Shown: in pieces, positions 1 through 8,048 of the stretch
Numbering within the stretch: the first letter of the stretch is position 1
How the letters are laid out: the number at the start of each line of letters is the position of its first letter
Assembly (NCBI GenBank): GCA_003483745.1
Contig: DMYD01000044.1
Location: 59,948-106,364, forward strand
Reading direction: 5' to 3'
DNA from: Roseburia sp.
GTDB lineage: Bacteria; Bacillota; Clostridia; Lachnospirales; Lachnospiraceae
Length of the DNA stretch: 46,417 nt
Notes under the pieces: generated by a model
What the model saw: only the letters and a program-made list of their open reading frames with translations
Databases searched by the model: none
Told to the model about the DNA's origin: nothing
Program-made: the position numbers and the translations under genes

Positions 1-74
1 TCATCTGCTGCCTCTTTTAATACTTCCTCCGGTAATACAGCCGGTCCTGCAGAAAAATTATACACTCTGCTCAT
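1..74 (-). CDS. serC: Phosphoserine aminotransferase, N-terminal fragment (cut by window edge)
   Basis: Only the first 24 complete codons are inside the window. They read MSRVYNFSAGPAVLPEEVL and then KEAAD, the characteristic start of SerC, the PLP enzyme converting 3-phosphohydroxypyruvate to phosphoserine in serine synthesis. The ATG is preceded by a strong GAGGAGG site. The gene begins 29 bases after the ilvB stop on the same strand, so it is probably the next cistron of the leuB-ilvD-ilvB unit. The rest of the gene lies outside the window, so catalytic residues cannot be checked. Confidence 0.88.
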   Translation of the reverse strand, partial: MSRVYNFSAGPAVLPEEVLKEAAD

Positions 75-103
75 CTTAAACTTCCTCCTCTGATTTATAA
101 TTG

Positions 104-1783
104 TTATTTTTTTGCTAAATCCTCGCCGGTAAATGAAGAACTGATTGCCTCTCCCGGTGCGACCATCGGCCACACTTTGTCATCACAGTTGATGATACAG
201 TCAATCAAAACCGGTATTTCTGATTCAAGTGCTTCTTTGAAAGCCTCTTTGAATTCTTCCTGGCTGGTTACGCGGTATCCTTTCGCGCCCATCGCCTCTG
301 CTAATTTTACAAAATCCACACCGTCATCAAGGACTGTTGCGGAATAACGTTTTTCATAGAAAAGATCCTGCCACTGGCGTACCATTCCAAGAACATGGTT
401 GTTGACGATCACTTCAATTAACGGCAGTTTTTCGCGCGCTGCGGTTGCGATCTCATTCATATTCATACGGAAACATCCGTCACCTGCAATATTGATCACC
501 TGTTTATCCGGATTGCCGATCTGTGCGCCGATCGCTGCGCCAAGTCCATACCCCATCGTTCCAAGTCCACCGGATGACAAGAAAGTACGCGGATTTTTGT
601 ATTTATAATACTGTGCCGCCCACATCTGATGCTGTCCGACTTCTGTCACGATGACCGCATCACCTTTTGTTGCACGATAGATCTCCTCCATCAGATACGG
701 ACCACTAAGTCCCTCTTTCGGATAGGTCAGCGGATATTTTTCTTTCAGATCCATGACCTCTTTGATCCATTCCTCATGGCTCTGTGCCTCTAGTTTTTTA
801 TTGACACGGATTAAAATTTCTTTTAAATCCCCGATCACACTGGCGTCCACCTGAATATTTTTATTGATTTCTGCCGCATCCACATCAAACTGCAATATTT
901 TTGCCTGTGATGCAAACTTCTTTGCATTTCCAAGAACACGGTCTGAAAAGCGGACACCGACTGCGATCAGAAGATCACACTCGCTGACACCAAGGTTGGA
1001 TGTTTTTGTTCCATGCATGCCGAGCATTCCGGTATAGAGATCGTCTGTTCCGTCATATGCCCCTTTTCCCATCAGTGTATCACAGACCGGAGCATTTACT
1101 TTTCCGGCAAATTCTTTTAACTCTTTCGATGCTCCTGAGATTACTGCACCACCACCGACAAAGATATATGGTTTCTTCGCCGCTTTGATCATAGAAACTG
1201 CGGTCTCGATATCTTTTTCACAGATTGTATTTGTAACTCTTGCGATCGGTTTTGGCTCCACCGAAGTGTATTCCGTCTTTGCCGCCGTGATATCTTTTGG
1301 GATATCCACTAAAACCGGTCCCGGACGTCCTGTCTGTGCGATCTTAAATGCACGTCTTATTGTGTCTGCAAGCTTTGTTACATCCTTTACAATAAAGTTA
1401 TGCTTTGTGATCGGCATTGTGATTCCTGCGATATCGATCTCCTGAAAACTGTCCTTTCCAAGAAGCGGTACCGTAACATTGCAGGTAATTGCAACAACTG
1501 GAACTGAATCCATGTAAGCGGTTGCAATTCCGGTTACAAGGTTCGTTGCGCCTGGTCCTGATGTTGCGAAACACACACCAACTTTTCCGGTACTTCTCGC
1601 ATAGCCGTCTGCTGCATGGGATGCTCCCTGCTCATGGGAGGTAAGCACATGGCGGATCTCCCCCTGATGTTTATATAATTCATCATATACATTTAAAATG
1701 GCACCGCCCGGATAACCAAAAACTGTATCGACCCCCTGTTCTTTCAGGCATTCGATCACGATCTGGGCACCTGTTAACTGCAT
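104..1783 (-). CDS. ilvB: Acetolactate synthase (AHAS), large catalytic subunit
   Basis: A 559-residue ThDP enzyme that condenses two pyruvates to acetolactate (or pyruvate and 2-ketobutyrate), the first common step of branched-chain amino acid synthesis. The N-terminal PYR domain carries the catalytic-glutamate segment SHEQGASHAADGYARS. The C-terminal PP domain carries the ThDP/Mg signature GDGCFRMNMNE followed by VNN. I chose the ATG at 1783 because GGAGG sits eight bases upstream; the frame stays open for 30 more codons, but that stretch is a structured leader. No small regulatory subunit (ilvN/ilvH) is adjacent. Length is typical for the family. Could be anabolic IlvB or IlvG; the ilvD/leuB context favours an anabolic role. 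Confidence 0.95.
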   Translation of the reverse strand: MQLTGAQIVIECLKEQGVDTVFGYPGGAILNVYDELYKHQGEIRHVLTSHEQGASHAADGYARSTGKVGVCFATSGPGATNLVTGIATAYMDSVPVVAITCNVTVPLLGKDSFQEIDIAGITMPITKHNFIVKDVTKLADTIRRAFKIAQTGRPGPVLVDIPKDITAAKTEYTSVEPKPIARVTNTICEKDIETAVSMIKAAKKPYIFVGGGAVISGASKELKEFAGKVNAPVCDTLMGKGAYDGTDDLYTGMLGMHGTKTSNLGVSECDLLIAVGVRFSDRVLGNAKKFASQAKILQFDVDAAEINKNIQVDASVIGDLKEILIRVNKKLEAQSHEEWIKEVMDLKEKYPLTYPKEGLSGPYLMEEIYRATKGDAVIVTEVGQHQMWAAQYYKYKNPRTFLSSGGLGTMGYGLGAAIGAQIGNPDKQVINIAGDGCFRMNMNEIATAAREKLPLIEVIVNNHVLGMVRQWQDLFYEKRYSATVLDDGVDFVKLAEAMGAKGYRVTSQEEFKEAFKEALESEIPVLIDCIINCDDKVWPMVAPGEAISSSFTGEDLAKK

Positions 1784-1804
1784 ATTATTCCTCCATTCCG
1801 TTTT

Positions 1805-1893
1805 ATTACCATTCACACCTGTCTGGCTTTTCACCGGTTCAACCTCACCTGCTGCACCAAACGAATATTTCAAAGCATCCTGTGAATGGTAAT
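1805..1893 (-). promoter_or_regulatory. Long-range inverted repeat in the ilvD-ilvB intergenic leader
   Basis: Two perfectly complementary 13-base arms (ATTACCATTCACA at 1805-1817 and its reverse complement at 1881-1893) enclose 63 bases between the ilvD stop and the ilvB ribosome site. In the leftward mRNA this would form a closing helix around a G-rich interior that contains a small GGTTGAACC hairpin. There is no U-run, so it is not a simple terminator. A regulatory RNA, an mRNA-processing site or a stability element are all possible. I did not recognise a known riboswitch consensus. Confidence 0.55.
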
Positions 1894-1911
1894 TATGCTT
1901 TTATATCAAAT

Positions 1912-3588
1912 TTATTTCTGTTCTTCCGGCAATGCTAAAATAGCACCTCTGTTGCCGGAAGTTACTAACGATGCATAGCGTTTCAGATAACCTGTCGTTA
2001 CCTTTGGCTCTCTCGGCTGCCATTTTGCTTTTCTTTCCGCCATTTCTTCATCGGAAACTGCGATTTCCAGTTTCATCTCCGGGATATTAATACGGATGAT
2101 ATCTCCCTCTTCCACGAGTGCGATCGGTCCACCGACTGCTGCCTCCGGTGATACATGTCCGATGGAAGCTCCACGGCTGGCACCTGAAAAACGTCCGTCT
2201 GTGATCAGTGCTACAGATGAACCAAGTCCCATACCTGCGATTGCGGAAGTAGGATTTAACATTTCACGCATACCAGGTCCGCCTTTTGGTCCCTCGTAAC
2301 GGATCACAACCACATCACCGGCAACGATCTTACCACCTTTGATTGCTACGATTGCATCTTCCTCACAGTCAAAGACTCTCGCCGGTCCTTCATGAACCAT
2401 CATCTCGTCACAGACTGCGGAACGTTTGACAACGCTTCCGTCCGGTGCAAGGTTTCCTTTTAATACAGCAAGACCACCTGTTTTACTGTACGGATTGTCA
2501 ACCGGTCTTATTACTTCCGGATTCTTATTCACTGCATTGGCGATATTTTCTCCGACTGTTTTTCCTGTCACAGTCATGCAGTCTGTATTGAGCAGTCCGA
2601 TATCTGCCAATTCTTTCATCACGGCATAGACACCGCCTGCCTCATTTAAATCTTCCATATAAGTAGGACCTGCCGGCGCAAGGTGGCACAGATTCGGCGT
2701 CTTCTCACTGATCGGGTTTGCAAATGCGATATCAAAGTCAAACCCGATCTCATGCGCGATTGCCGGAAGATGTAACATACTGTTTGTGGAACAGCCCAGT
2801 GCCATATCTACGGTCAGTGCGTTTAAGATGGCATCTTTTGTCATAATGTCTCTCGGACGGATATTCTTACGATACATATCCATAACTGCCATACCTGCGT
2901 GTTTTGCAAGCTTGATTCTCTCCGAATAAACTGCCGGGATCGTTCCGTTTCCGCGAAGTCCCATACCAAGTGCCTCTGTCAGACAGTTCATGGAGTTTGC
3001 GGTGTACATACCGGAACAGGATCCGCAGGTCGGACATACTTTTTCTTCGTATTCTCTCACATCATCCTCGGTCATAGTTCCTGCTGCATAGGAACCGACT
3101 GCCTCAAACATGGAAGACAAACTTCTCTTTTTGCCCTGAACATGTCCGGCAAGCATCGGTCCACCGGATACAAATACGGTCGGGACATTGATACGTGCTG
3201 CTGCCATCAGAAGTCCCGGAACATTTTTATCACAGTTTGGCACCATGACAAGTGCATCAAACTGATGTGCAAGTGCCATACACTCGGTGGAATCTGCAAT
3301 CAGGTCTCTGGTTACAAGGGAATATTTCATTCCGATGTGTCCCATTGCAATTCCATCACAGACTGCGATCGCCGGAAATACGACCGGAACTCCGCCTGCC
3401 TCTGCAACACCTAATTTTACAGCATTTACGATTTTATCAAGATTCATATGGCCCGGTACGATCTCATTGTAGGAGCTTACGATACCGACCATCGGTTTAT
3501 TCATTTCTTCTTCCGTGAAGCCTAATGCATTAAAAAGACTTCTGTGAGGTGCCTGCTGCATCCCTTTTTTTACATTATCGCTTTTCAT
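1912..3588 (-). CDS. ilvD: Dihydroxy-acid dehydratase
   Basis: A 558-residue iron-sulfur dehydratase converting 2,3-dihydroxy-isovalerate (or -methylvalerate) to the 2-keto acid in valine/isoleucine synthesis. Visible cluster motifs are PNCDKNVPG near residue 120 and CPTCGSCSGMYTANSMNCL near residues 185-205, both classical for the IlvD/Edd family. The C-terminal GGRFSG-like motif appears as DGRFSGASRGASIGH. The ATG is preceded by AAGGAGG. It lies 27 bases downstream of leuB and 128 bases upstream of ilvB on the same strand, so an operon is likely. Edd (phosphogluconate dehydratase) is the main paralogue; context and motif details favour IlvD. Confidence 0.96.
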   Translation of the reverse strand: MKSDNVKKGMQQAPHRSLFNALGFTEEEMNKPMVGIVSSYNEIVPGHMNLDKIVNAVKLGVAEAGGVPVVFPAIAVCDGIAMGHIGMKYSLVTRDLIADSTECMALAHQFDALVMVPNCDKNVPGLLMAAARINVPTVFVSGGPMLAGHVQGKKRSLSSMFEAVGSYAAGTMTEDDVREYEEKVCPTCGSCSGMYTANSMNCLTEALGMGLRGNGTIPAVYSERIKLAKHAGMAVMDMYRKNIRPRDIMTKDAILNALTVDMALGCSTNSMLHLPAIAHEIGFDFDIAFANPISEKTPNLCHLAPAGPTYMEDLNEAGGVYAVMKELADIGLLNTDCMTVTGKTVGENIANAVNKNPEVIRPVDNPYSKTGGLAVLKGNLAPDGSVVKRSAVCDEMMVHEGPARVFDCEEDAIVAIKGGKIVAGDVVVIRYEGPKGGPGMREMLNPTSAIAGMGLGSSVALITDGRFSGASRGASIGHVSPEAAVGGPIALVEEGDIIRINIPEMKLEIAVSDEEMAERKAKWQPREPKVTTGYLKRYASLVTSGNRGAILALPEEQK

Positions 3589-3615
3589 GTAATCCTCCTT
3601 GTTTTGCTCCCTATA

Positions 3616-4716
3616 TTAAATACGCTCGCAGATCAGATCTCCCATCTGTGCGGTACCGACCTGTGTCACGGCGTTTCGTTTATCTTCTTCCTGCGGCATG
3701 ATGTCGATGGTGCGGTAACCGTCTTTTAATACCTGTTTTACGGCTGCCTCGATGGCATCTGCTTCCTTATCAAGATCAAATGTGTAACGGAGCATCATTG
3801 CTGCGCTTAAGATCGTCGCGATCGGGTTTGCGATACCTTTTCCTGCGATATCCGGTGCGGAACCGCCGCTCGGCTCATAGAGACCGAACTTCGTGTCGTT
3901 TAAGCTGGCGCTTGACAACATTCCGATGGAACCTGTCACCATGCTCGCCTCATCGGATAAGATATCACCAAACATATTTTCCGTTAAAATAACATCAAAC
4001 TGTTTCGGATCTTTGACTAACTGCATTGCACAGTTGTCAACCAGCATATGCTCGTAGGTAACTTCCGGGTAATCCTTTGCCACTTCCTCGACCACTTTAC
4101 GCCAAAGTCTTGAGGAATCCAGCACGTTTGCCTTGTCCACGCTCGTCACTTTTTTACGGCGTTTCATGGCAATGTCAAATCCTCTCTTTGCGATCCTTCG
4201 GATCTCTGTCTCGCTGTATGTCAGGGTATCTGTCGCAGTCATCACACCGTCAACTTCCTCGGTTTTTCGCGCACCGAAGTATAATCCTCCGGTCAGCTCA
4301 CGCATGATCATCATATCAAATCCATCCCCAATAATATCATCGCGGAGCGGACATGCCTCTTTTAATTCTTCATATAAATATGCCGGTCTTAAATTTGCAA
4401 ATAAATTCAAAGACTTTCTCAACTTTAATAATCCTGCCTCCGGTCTCAATTCCGGTGCTAATTTATACCACGGAGAGGTCGCTGTATTACCGCCGATGGA
4501 ACCCATAAGCACTGCATCGGACGCTTTTGCTGCTGCGATCGCCTCATCTGTTAACGGCACGCCTGTCGCATCAATCGAACATCCGCCCATCAAAATCGCT
4601 TCATACAAAAAACTGTGACCATACTTTGTTCCGATCTTGTCTAATACTTTTTTTGCCTCTGCCACGATCTCCGGTCCGATTCCGTCACCGGAAATCACGC
4701 CAATCTTACATTCCAT
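3616..4716 (-). CDS. leuB: 3-isopropylmalate dehydrogenase
   Basis: A 366-residue isocitrate/isopropylmalate-dehydrogenase-family enzyme that oxidatively decarboxylates 3-isopropylmalate in leucine synthesis using NAD. The N-terminus IGVISGDGIGPEIVAEA, the substrate region MIMRELTGGLYFG, and the metal/cofactor region MFGDILSDEASM, with GLYEPSGGSAPDIAGKG further on, are diagnostic of LeuB. The start has GAGGGATTAGAGC immediately upstream. It is the first complete gene of the leftward leuB-ilvD-ilvB-serC unit. leuA, leuC and leuD are not in the window, so leucine genes are split or located elsewhere. Confidence 0.95.
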   Translation of the reverse strand: MECKIGVISGDGIGPEIVAEAKKVLDKIGTKYGHSFLYEAILMGGCSIDATGVPLTDEAIAAAKASDAVLMGSIGGNTATSPWYKLAPELRPEAGLLKLRKSLNLFANLRPAYLYEELKEACPLRDDIIGDGFDMMIMRELTGGLYFGARKTEEVDGVMTATDTLTYSETEIRRIAKRGFDIAMKRRKKVTSVDKANVLDSSRLWRKVVEEVAKDYPEVTYEHMLVDNCAMQLVKDPKQFDVILTENMFGDILSDEASMVTGSIGMLSSASLNDTKFGLYEPSGGSAPDIAGKGIANPIATILSAAMMLRYTFDLDKEADAIEAAVKQVLKDGYRTIDIMPQEEDKRNAVTQVGTAQMGDLICERI

Positions 4717-4913
4717 GCTCTAATCCCTCTTTCTTTTCCTCTGTCAGATATGTGTAACTGATTTTTTTCGCCTGCCAGAAAGTATCCTGCTTTTCTGCAC
4801 CATAGAATGCATACTCTGCGAACCTCCTGCTTTGTTATGAATAAAAAGAAAATCAGCGGCTGCTGTGCGCCCGCACTTTATCACATTAATAACAGACAGT
4901 ATGTATAATGTCT

Positions 4914-4942
4914 ATAATAATGTAATTTGGGAAACATTGCAA
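4914..4942 (-). promoter_or_regulatory. Candidate promoter of the leuB-ilvD-ilvB operon
   Basis: On the leftward strand TTGCAA (4937-4942) and TATTAT (4914-4919) are separated by exactly 17 bases. A start near 4907 would give a leader of about 190 bases before leuB. The 319-base stretch 4717-5035 between leuB and the ABC gene otherwise holds no supported gene. Within it, a short GC-rich segment near 4855-4880 followed by a U-rich run could be a weak attenuator. Confidence 0.5.
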
Positions 4943-5035
4943 CCTCTGATTCTATTTTTCTTTTTTATAATATTTATAACCTGGTATTATGAAAGTGCTT
5001 TCTTTTCATTACCTGGTTGTATACCATGGTATAGC

Positions 5036-6712
5036 TTAAGCGCTCATTACGGATAACAGACTGCGGAAGATTCCATCTTTCTGGATCAGTTCATCATAAT
5101 TGCCGCGTTCGATGATGGCGCCTTTGGAAAATACCAGAATTTCATCATATTGTTTTAAGCTGTCTGCTTTTAACTGGTGTACGATATTTAAGATGGTCGT
5201 GTCTGACTGCAGGACGGTCTGTTCGATTTTTGCTGCCATGAGGCTGTCAAGACTGGATGTCGCTTCGTCTAAGATCATGACAGGAGTATTGCGGAGGAAT
5301 GCCCTGGCTATGGCAATGCGCTGTTTTTCTCCGCCGGAGAGATTGGAACCGGATTCCTGTATGGTAAAATCAAGTCCCTTTTCGTTCAGGTAGTCTCCCA
5401 TACCGGCACGGATTAATGCCTGTTTGATGTTCTCATCCGAATAGCTTTCATAAAGGGAAACATTGTCCCGCAGTGTGCCGTCTAACACGACGACATTCTG
5501 ATGAATGAGTGCAATGCTGCGGTAGAGTTCTTTCTTCTGGATATCGCTGATGCTCTGGCTGCCAAAACGGATCTCTCCTTCAAAATGGTTATAATAATGC
5601 ATCAGCACATACATAAAGGTACTCTTTCCACTTCCGCTGTTTCCGACGATCGCATATTTTTTGCCAGGTTCAAAAGTTACGCTTAAATTATGTAAGACCT
5701 CTTCGCCCTCCTCGTAGGAAAAACGTAGATTTTCCACTGAGATTGGCAGTGCTGTTTTTAACTTTTCCCCATGGTCTGCATCTTTCGGCAGGTTTAAGAT
5801 ATCCGTCACCCGCTTTAAAACCGGCTGGCTTGTCTTATAGTCTGCAAGCAGTTTTGAGATCCACTGGATCGGTGTCTGGATATAGTTCATAAGCTGTATG
5901 GTTGCGATCAGGATACCGACCGTAACGTAACCTTTTAAAACTAAAATCCCGGCAATTCCCATCATGCACACATCGATCAGGAAACCGATCCCGCCGGAGA
6001 TGCTTCTTGACATGTTCTGCGTATTGCGAACGGAAAAATGCGTCCTTTCCACTTCCCAGTTACATTTTTCATAATCGGTAAGGATCTCCCGCTCCACATG
6101 ATAGCTCTTGATGACCTCATAGCCGTTCCAGATGTTTTTCAGTTTTCCGTTGTACCAGTCAAGCACATGGATGTATGATTTCTGGCGCGCTGAAATCTGT
6201 TTTCCAAACAAAAACGGCACGATTAACGGCACCGCACAGAGCAGAATCGCCGAAAATGCCAGCCACGGTTCCATCTGGTACAACGTGACCGTCGCGATCA
6301 GAAATGTGAGGATCTGGATCACAATGTTTGGCAGACACAGAAAATATTTTTCATCGAGCATACCGATATCATTGTTTAAGATCGATGTATACTCCGCGCT
6401 CTTGTGCAGACGGTAACTGTCGAGATCCGTGCTCACAATACTTTTACAGATGTCTTGTCTCACATCCACTAAGACTTTCTGTGAAAACTTCATCTCAAAA
6501 TAGGAGCCGACATAGCCGAATGCTGCATAACAGACAACGATCACCACCCCTGCAATGCTCGTATGTAACATTTTTTGTGCATCCATGGCGGACACTGCGT
6601 CGATCATTTTCTGCATATAGAGTGCAAATAAAACTGCGGCTATGGTTTTTAGGACAGCGAAAAATACCCACGCCATAAGGTGTACTTTGTGCTTTTTGAA
6701 ATATTCATTCAT
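5036..6712 (-). CDS. ABC exporter, fused membrane and ATPase domains (RiPP locus)
   Basis: A 558-residue half-transporter with an N-terminal six-helix exporter-type membrane domain (about residues 10-300) and a C-terminal ATPase. Walker A is GNSGSGKST, the signature is LSGGEKQR, Walker B is VMILDEATSSLD and the switch histidine lies in IVHQL. Such proteins work as dimers. There is no N-terminal C39 peptidase domain, so it does not itself cut a double-glycine leader. The start overlaps the radical SAM stop by eight bases, with AAGGAG upstream, so the two genes are translationally coupled. The likely role is export of the modified peptide; immunity or an unrelated substrate are alternatives. 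Confidence 0.85.
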   Translation of the reverse strand: MNEYFKKHKVHLMAWVFFAVLKTIAAVLFALYMQKMIDAVSAMDAQKMLHTSIAGVVIVVCYAAFGYVGSYFEMKFSQKVLVDVRQDICKSIVSTDLDSYRLHKSAEYTSILNNDIGMLDEKYFLCLPNIVIQILTFLIATVTLYQMEPWLAFSAILLCAVPLIVPFLFGKQISARQKSYIHVLDWYNGKLKNIWNGYEVIKSYHVEREILTDYEKCNWEVERTHFSVRNTQNMSRSISGGIGFLIDVCMMGIAGILVLKGYVTVGILIATIQLMNYIQTPIQWISKLLADYKTSQPVLKRVTDILNLPKDADHGEKLKTALPISVENLRFSYEEGEEVLHNLSVTFEPGKKYAIVGNSGSGKSTFMYVLMHYYNHFEGEIRFGSQSISDIQKKELYRSIALIHQNVVVLDGTLRDNVSLYESYSDENIKQALIRAGMGDYLNEKGLDFTIQESGSNLSGGEKQRIAIARAFLRNTPVMILDEATSSLDSLMAAKIEQTVLQSDTTILNIVHQLKADSLKQYDEILVFSKGAIIERGNYDELIQKDGIFRSLLSVMSA

Positions 6713-7658
6713 TGTTATTCTCCTTGCAGTCCGTATTTACTTGCAAATATTTTTCGCACATCTCTATAACCTGATTTCCATTAATATTTTTTATTCTATC
6801 ATAGACCATTTTTGCTATTTGGTATTCATTTTTTTCAATTAATATTGTAAATAATTGAAGAAGCTGCTCCTCATCCAATTTATTAATGTATTTTCTTGCT
6901 TGTACTAACTTATAGTTATATGAACATAAAATATTCTCAGACTCTATCGTTCCATTTAATGTGAACCGCGAATTTGAGCATCCACCCAAACACATATCCC
7001 CATACTTGCACTCACGACACAGCCCTTTCAAATCATCTCTTTTAATTTGTTCAATCATCCCTGGTTCAACAAATAATGTTTGTTGTTTAAGGAAATTACC
7101 CATTGGAAGTGTGATCTGTAGCTGCCAGAAATCAACCCCTATCTCCGAAAAGATATCATACATTTCGTCTAATTCTTCAATATTTTCATTGTTGATAGTA
7201 GTGGCTACCATTGTCTGTACACCATGATATTTTAATTTTTTTAACGCCAATAAATCTTTTTCAAAAGATCCCTCTTTTCTTATTTTATCATGAGTCTCTT
7301 TTACACCATCAATACTTATTGCACAAATTGCAATTCCAGCCTGTTTTATTTTTTCTACTAAATCATCCTCCACAAACCACCCATTAGAAATTATGTTTGT
7401 GTAAATTCCAGCTTTACTTAATTTTTCCGCAATCACATACCAATCTTTTTTTGTAGTTGGTTCTCCTCCTGTAAGTGTAACAAATTTTACTCCCATATTG
7501 ATCAACTCATCACAAACATGTAAACATTCCTTCGTCGTCATTTCATCCAAATACGGTTGCGCACATGAAGAACCACAATGTTGACATCTCATATTACAAC
7601 CATGTGTCATTTCCCAAACAGCATATTCTAATTGATATTCTATTCTACTATTTTCCAT
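6705..7658 (-). CDS. Radical SAM peptide maturase with shortened SPASM-type region
   Basis: A 317-residue radical SAM protein. CNMRCQHC (Cys21, Cys25, Cys28) binds the SAM [4Fe-4S] cluster; GGEPT near residue 64 and SIDG near 115 are further core motifs. A C-terminal cysteine group, CRECKYGDMCLGGC (Cys214, 217, 223, 227) plus Cys245, matches the second half of a SPASM domain. The segment that normally precedes it and carries the first auxiliary-cluster cysteines is absent: the chain passes directly from VEPGMIEQIKR to DDLKGLC around residue 207, in frame. Full-length relatives usually have roughly 80 more residues there (from memory). AAGGAG precedes the ATG. Position between a small peptide gene and an exporter indicates RiPP maturation, perhaps thioether or carbon-carbon crosslinking. 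The chemistry cannot be read from sequence. Confidence 0.85.
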   Translation of the reverse strand: MENSRIEYQLEYAVWEMTHGCNMRCQHCGSSCAQPYLDEMTTKECLHVCDELINMGVKFVTLTGGEPTTKKDWYVIAEKLSKAGIYTNIISNGWFVEDDLVEKIKQAGIAICAISIDGVKETHDKIRKEGSFEKDLLALKKLKYHGVQTMVATTINNENIEELDEMYDIFSEIGVDFWQLQITLPMGNFLKQQTLFVEPGMIEQIKRDDLKGLCRECKYGDMCLGGCSNSRFTLNGTIESENILCSYNYKLVQARKYINKLDEEQLLQLFTILIEKNEYQIAKMVYDRIKNINGNQVIEMCEKYLQVNTDCKENNNE

Positions 7659-7685
7659 TTCACATTCTCCTTATTTTTTTATATA

Positions 7686-7732
7686 AAAAATGTCTGAGCA
7701 TAGAACCTTTTCTTCTACGCTCAGGCATTTTT
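7686..7732 (-). terminator. Hairpin between precursor and maturase, probable partial terminator
   Basis: Arms of 19 bases (7686-7704 and 7714-7732) pair with only two imperfect positions and end in a U-run on the leftward strand. It lies between the precursor stop (7756) and the maturase start (7658). A leaky terminator here would make precursor mRNA much more abundant than enzyme mRNA, a common arrangement in RiPP operons. The T-run is symmetric, so it could also stop rightward transcription. Confidence 0.7.
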
Positions 7733-7755
7733 ACACACTATTTCTGTACAAATAT

Positions 7756-7914
7756 TTACATATTTTTTTGTTGTTCATTCTGCGCAGATCTGCATACACC
7801 ATAATCAACAGCATAACCTGACGCTGCTGCCTTGCTCTGCAATTGATTAAATTCTGATACAGAAACATATTCATCAAGTCCTAATCTTTCCATTACCTTT
7901 TCTAAATCTCTCAT
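7756..7914 (-). CDS. Candidate RiPP precursor peptide, 52 residues
   Basis: Reading the leftward strand from the ATG at 7914 gives MRDLEKVMERLGLDEYVSVS, then EFNQLQSKAAASGYAVDYGV, then CRSAQNEQQKNM and a TAA. GGAAGG lies six bases upstream of the ATG. The first half is a charged amphipathic helix (leader-like). The second half is small, Gly/Ala/Tyr-rich with one Cys41 (core-like) and contains the near-repeat YAVD/YGVC. It sits directly before a radical SAM enzyme and an exporter. I do not recognise the family. A single cysteine would allow only one thioether; tyrosine- or valine-based carbon crosslinks are also possible. The leader/core boundary is inferred. Confidence 0.75.
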   Translation of the reverse strand: MRDLEKVMERLGLDEYVSVSEFNQLQSKAAASGYAVDYGVCRSAQNEQQKNM

Positions 7915-7934
7915 GGCATTCCTTCCTTTCATAT

Positions 7935-7963
7935 TTTATATATCAACACTTAATAAGTGCTAA
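7935..7963 (-). promoter_or_regulatory. Promoter of the RiPP precursor operon with overlapping dyad operator
   Basis: Leftward TTAGCA (7958-7963) and TATAAA (7935-7940) are spaced 17 bases apart. The predicted start is only about 15-20 bases before the precursor ATG. A 17-base dyad, AACACTTAATAAGTGCT (7945-7961), with 7 of 8 paired positions per arm, fills the spacer and overlaps the -35 box. That is the expected place for a regulator to act, and the neighbouring HTH/TPR proteins are the obvious candidates. The dyad's role is inferred. Confidence 0.55.
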
Positions 7964-7993
7964 TAACTTTTTTCACTGTAAATCACCTGTTGC

Positions 7994-8048
7994 AAAAAGA
8001 CCATGTCAAAACCGGAAAAATTTTTTCTGGTTTTGACATGGTCTTTTT
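7994..8048. terminator. 55-base near-perfect inverted repeat, probable bidirectional terminator
   Basis: AAAAAGACCATGTCAAAACC (7994-8013) is exactly repeated in inverse at 8029-8048, and the interior continues to pair almost to the centre. It lies downstream of the regulator stop (8241) on the leftward strand and ends in T-runs on both strands. The right arm also contains TTGACA (8033-8038), which with TATAAC (8057-8062, 18-base spacer) forms a plausible rightward promoter for the small peptide gene at 8101. A terminator and a promoter element may therefore share the same bases. Confidence 0.6.

Noticed and set aside
1784..1873. Thirty-codon N-terminal extension of ilvB
   Set aside because: The extra residues are encoded by the structured leader, have no similarity to acetolactate synthases, and the GGAGG site points to the ATG at 1783.
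2899..3414. Long 171-codon rightward frame inside ilvD
   Set aside because: It is an opposite-strand shadow of a clearly coding gene, rich in Cys and His as expected for such shadows.
4717..4910. T-box or leucine-leader attenuator before leuB
   Set aside because: No T-box AGGGTGG-type motif and no run of Leu codons; the GC-rich segment with a U-rich tail is too weak to call.
4865..5056. Rightward 63-codon frame in the leuB/ABC intergenic region
   Set aside because: No ribosome site, low-complexity Phe/Ile-rich translation and it overlaps the predicted leuB promoter on the other strand.
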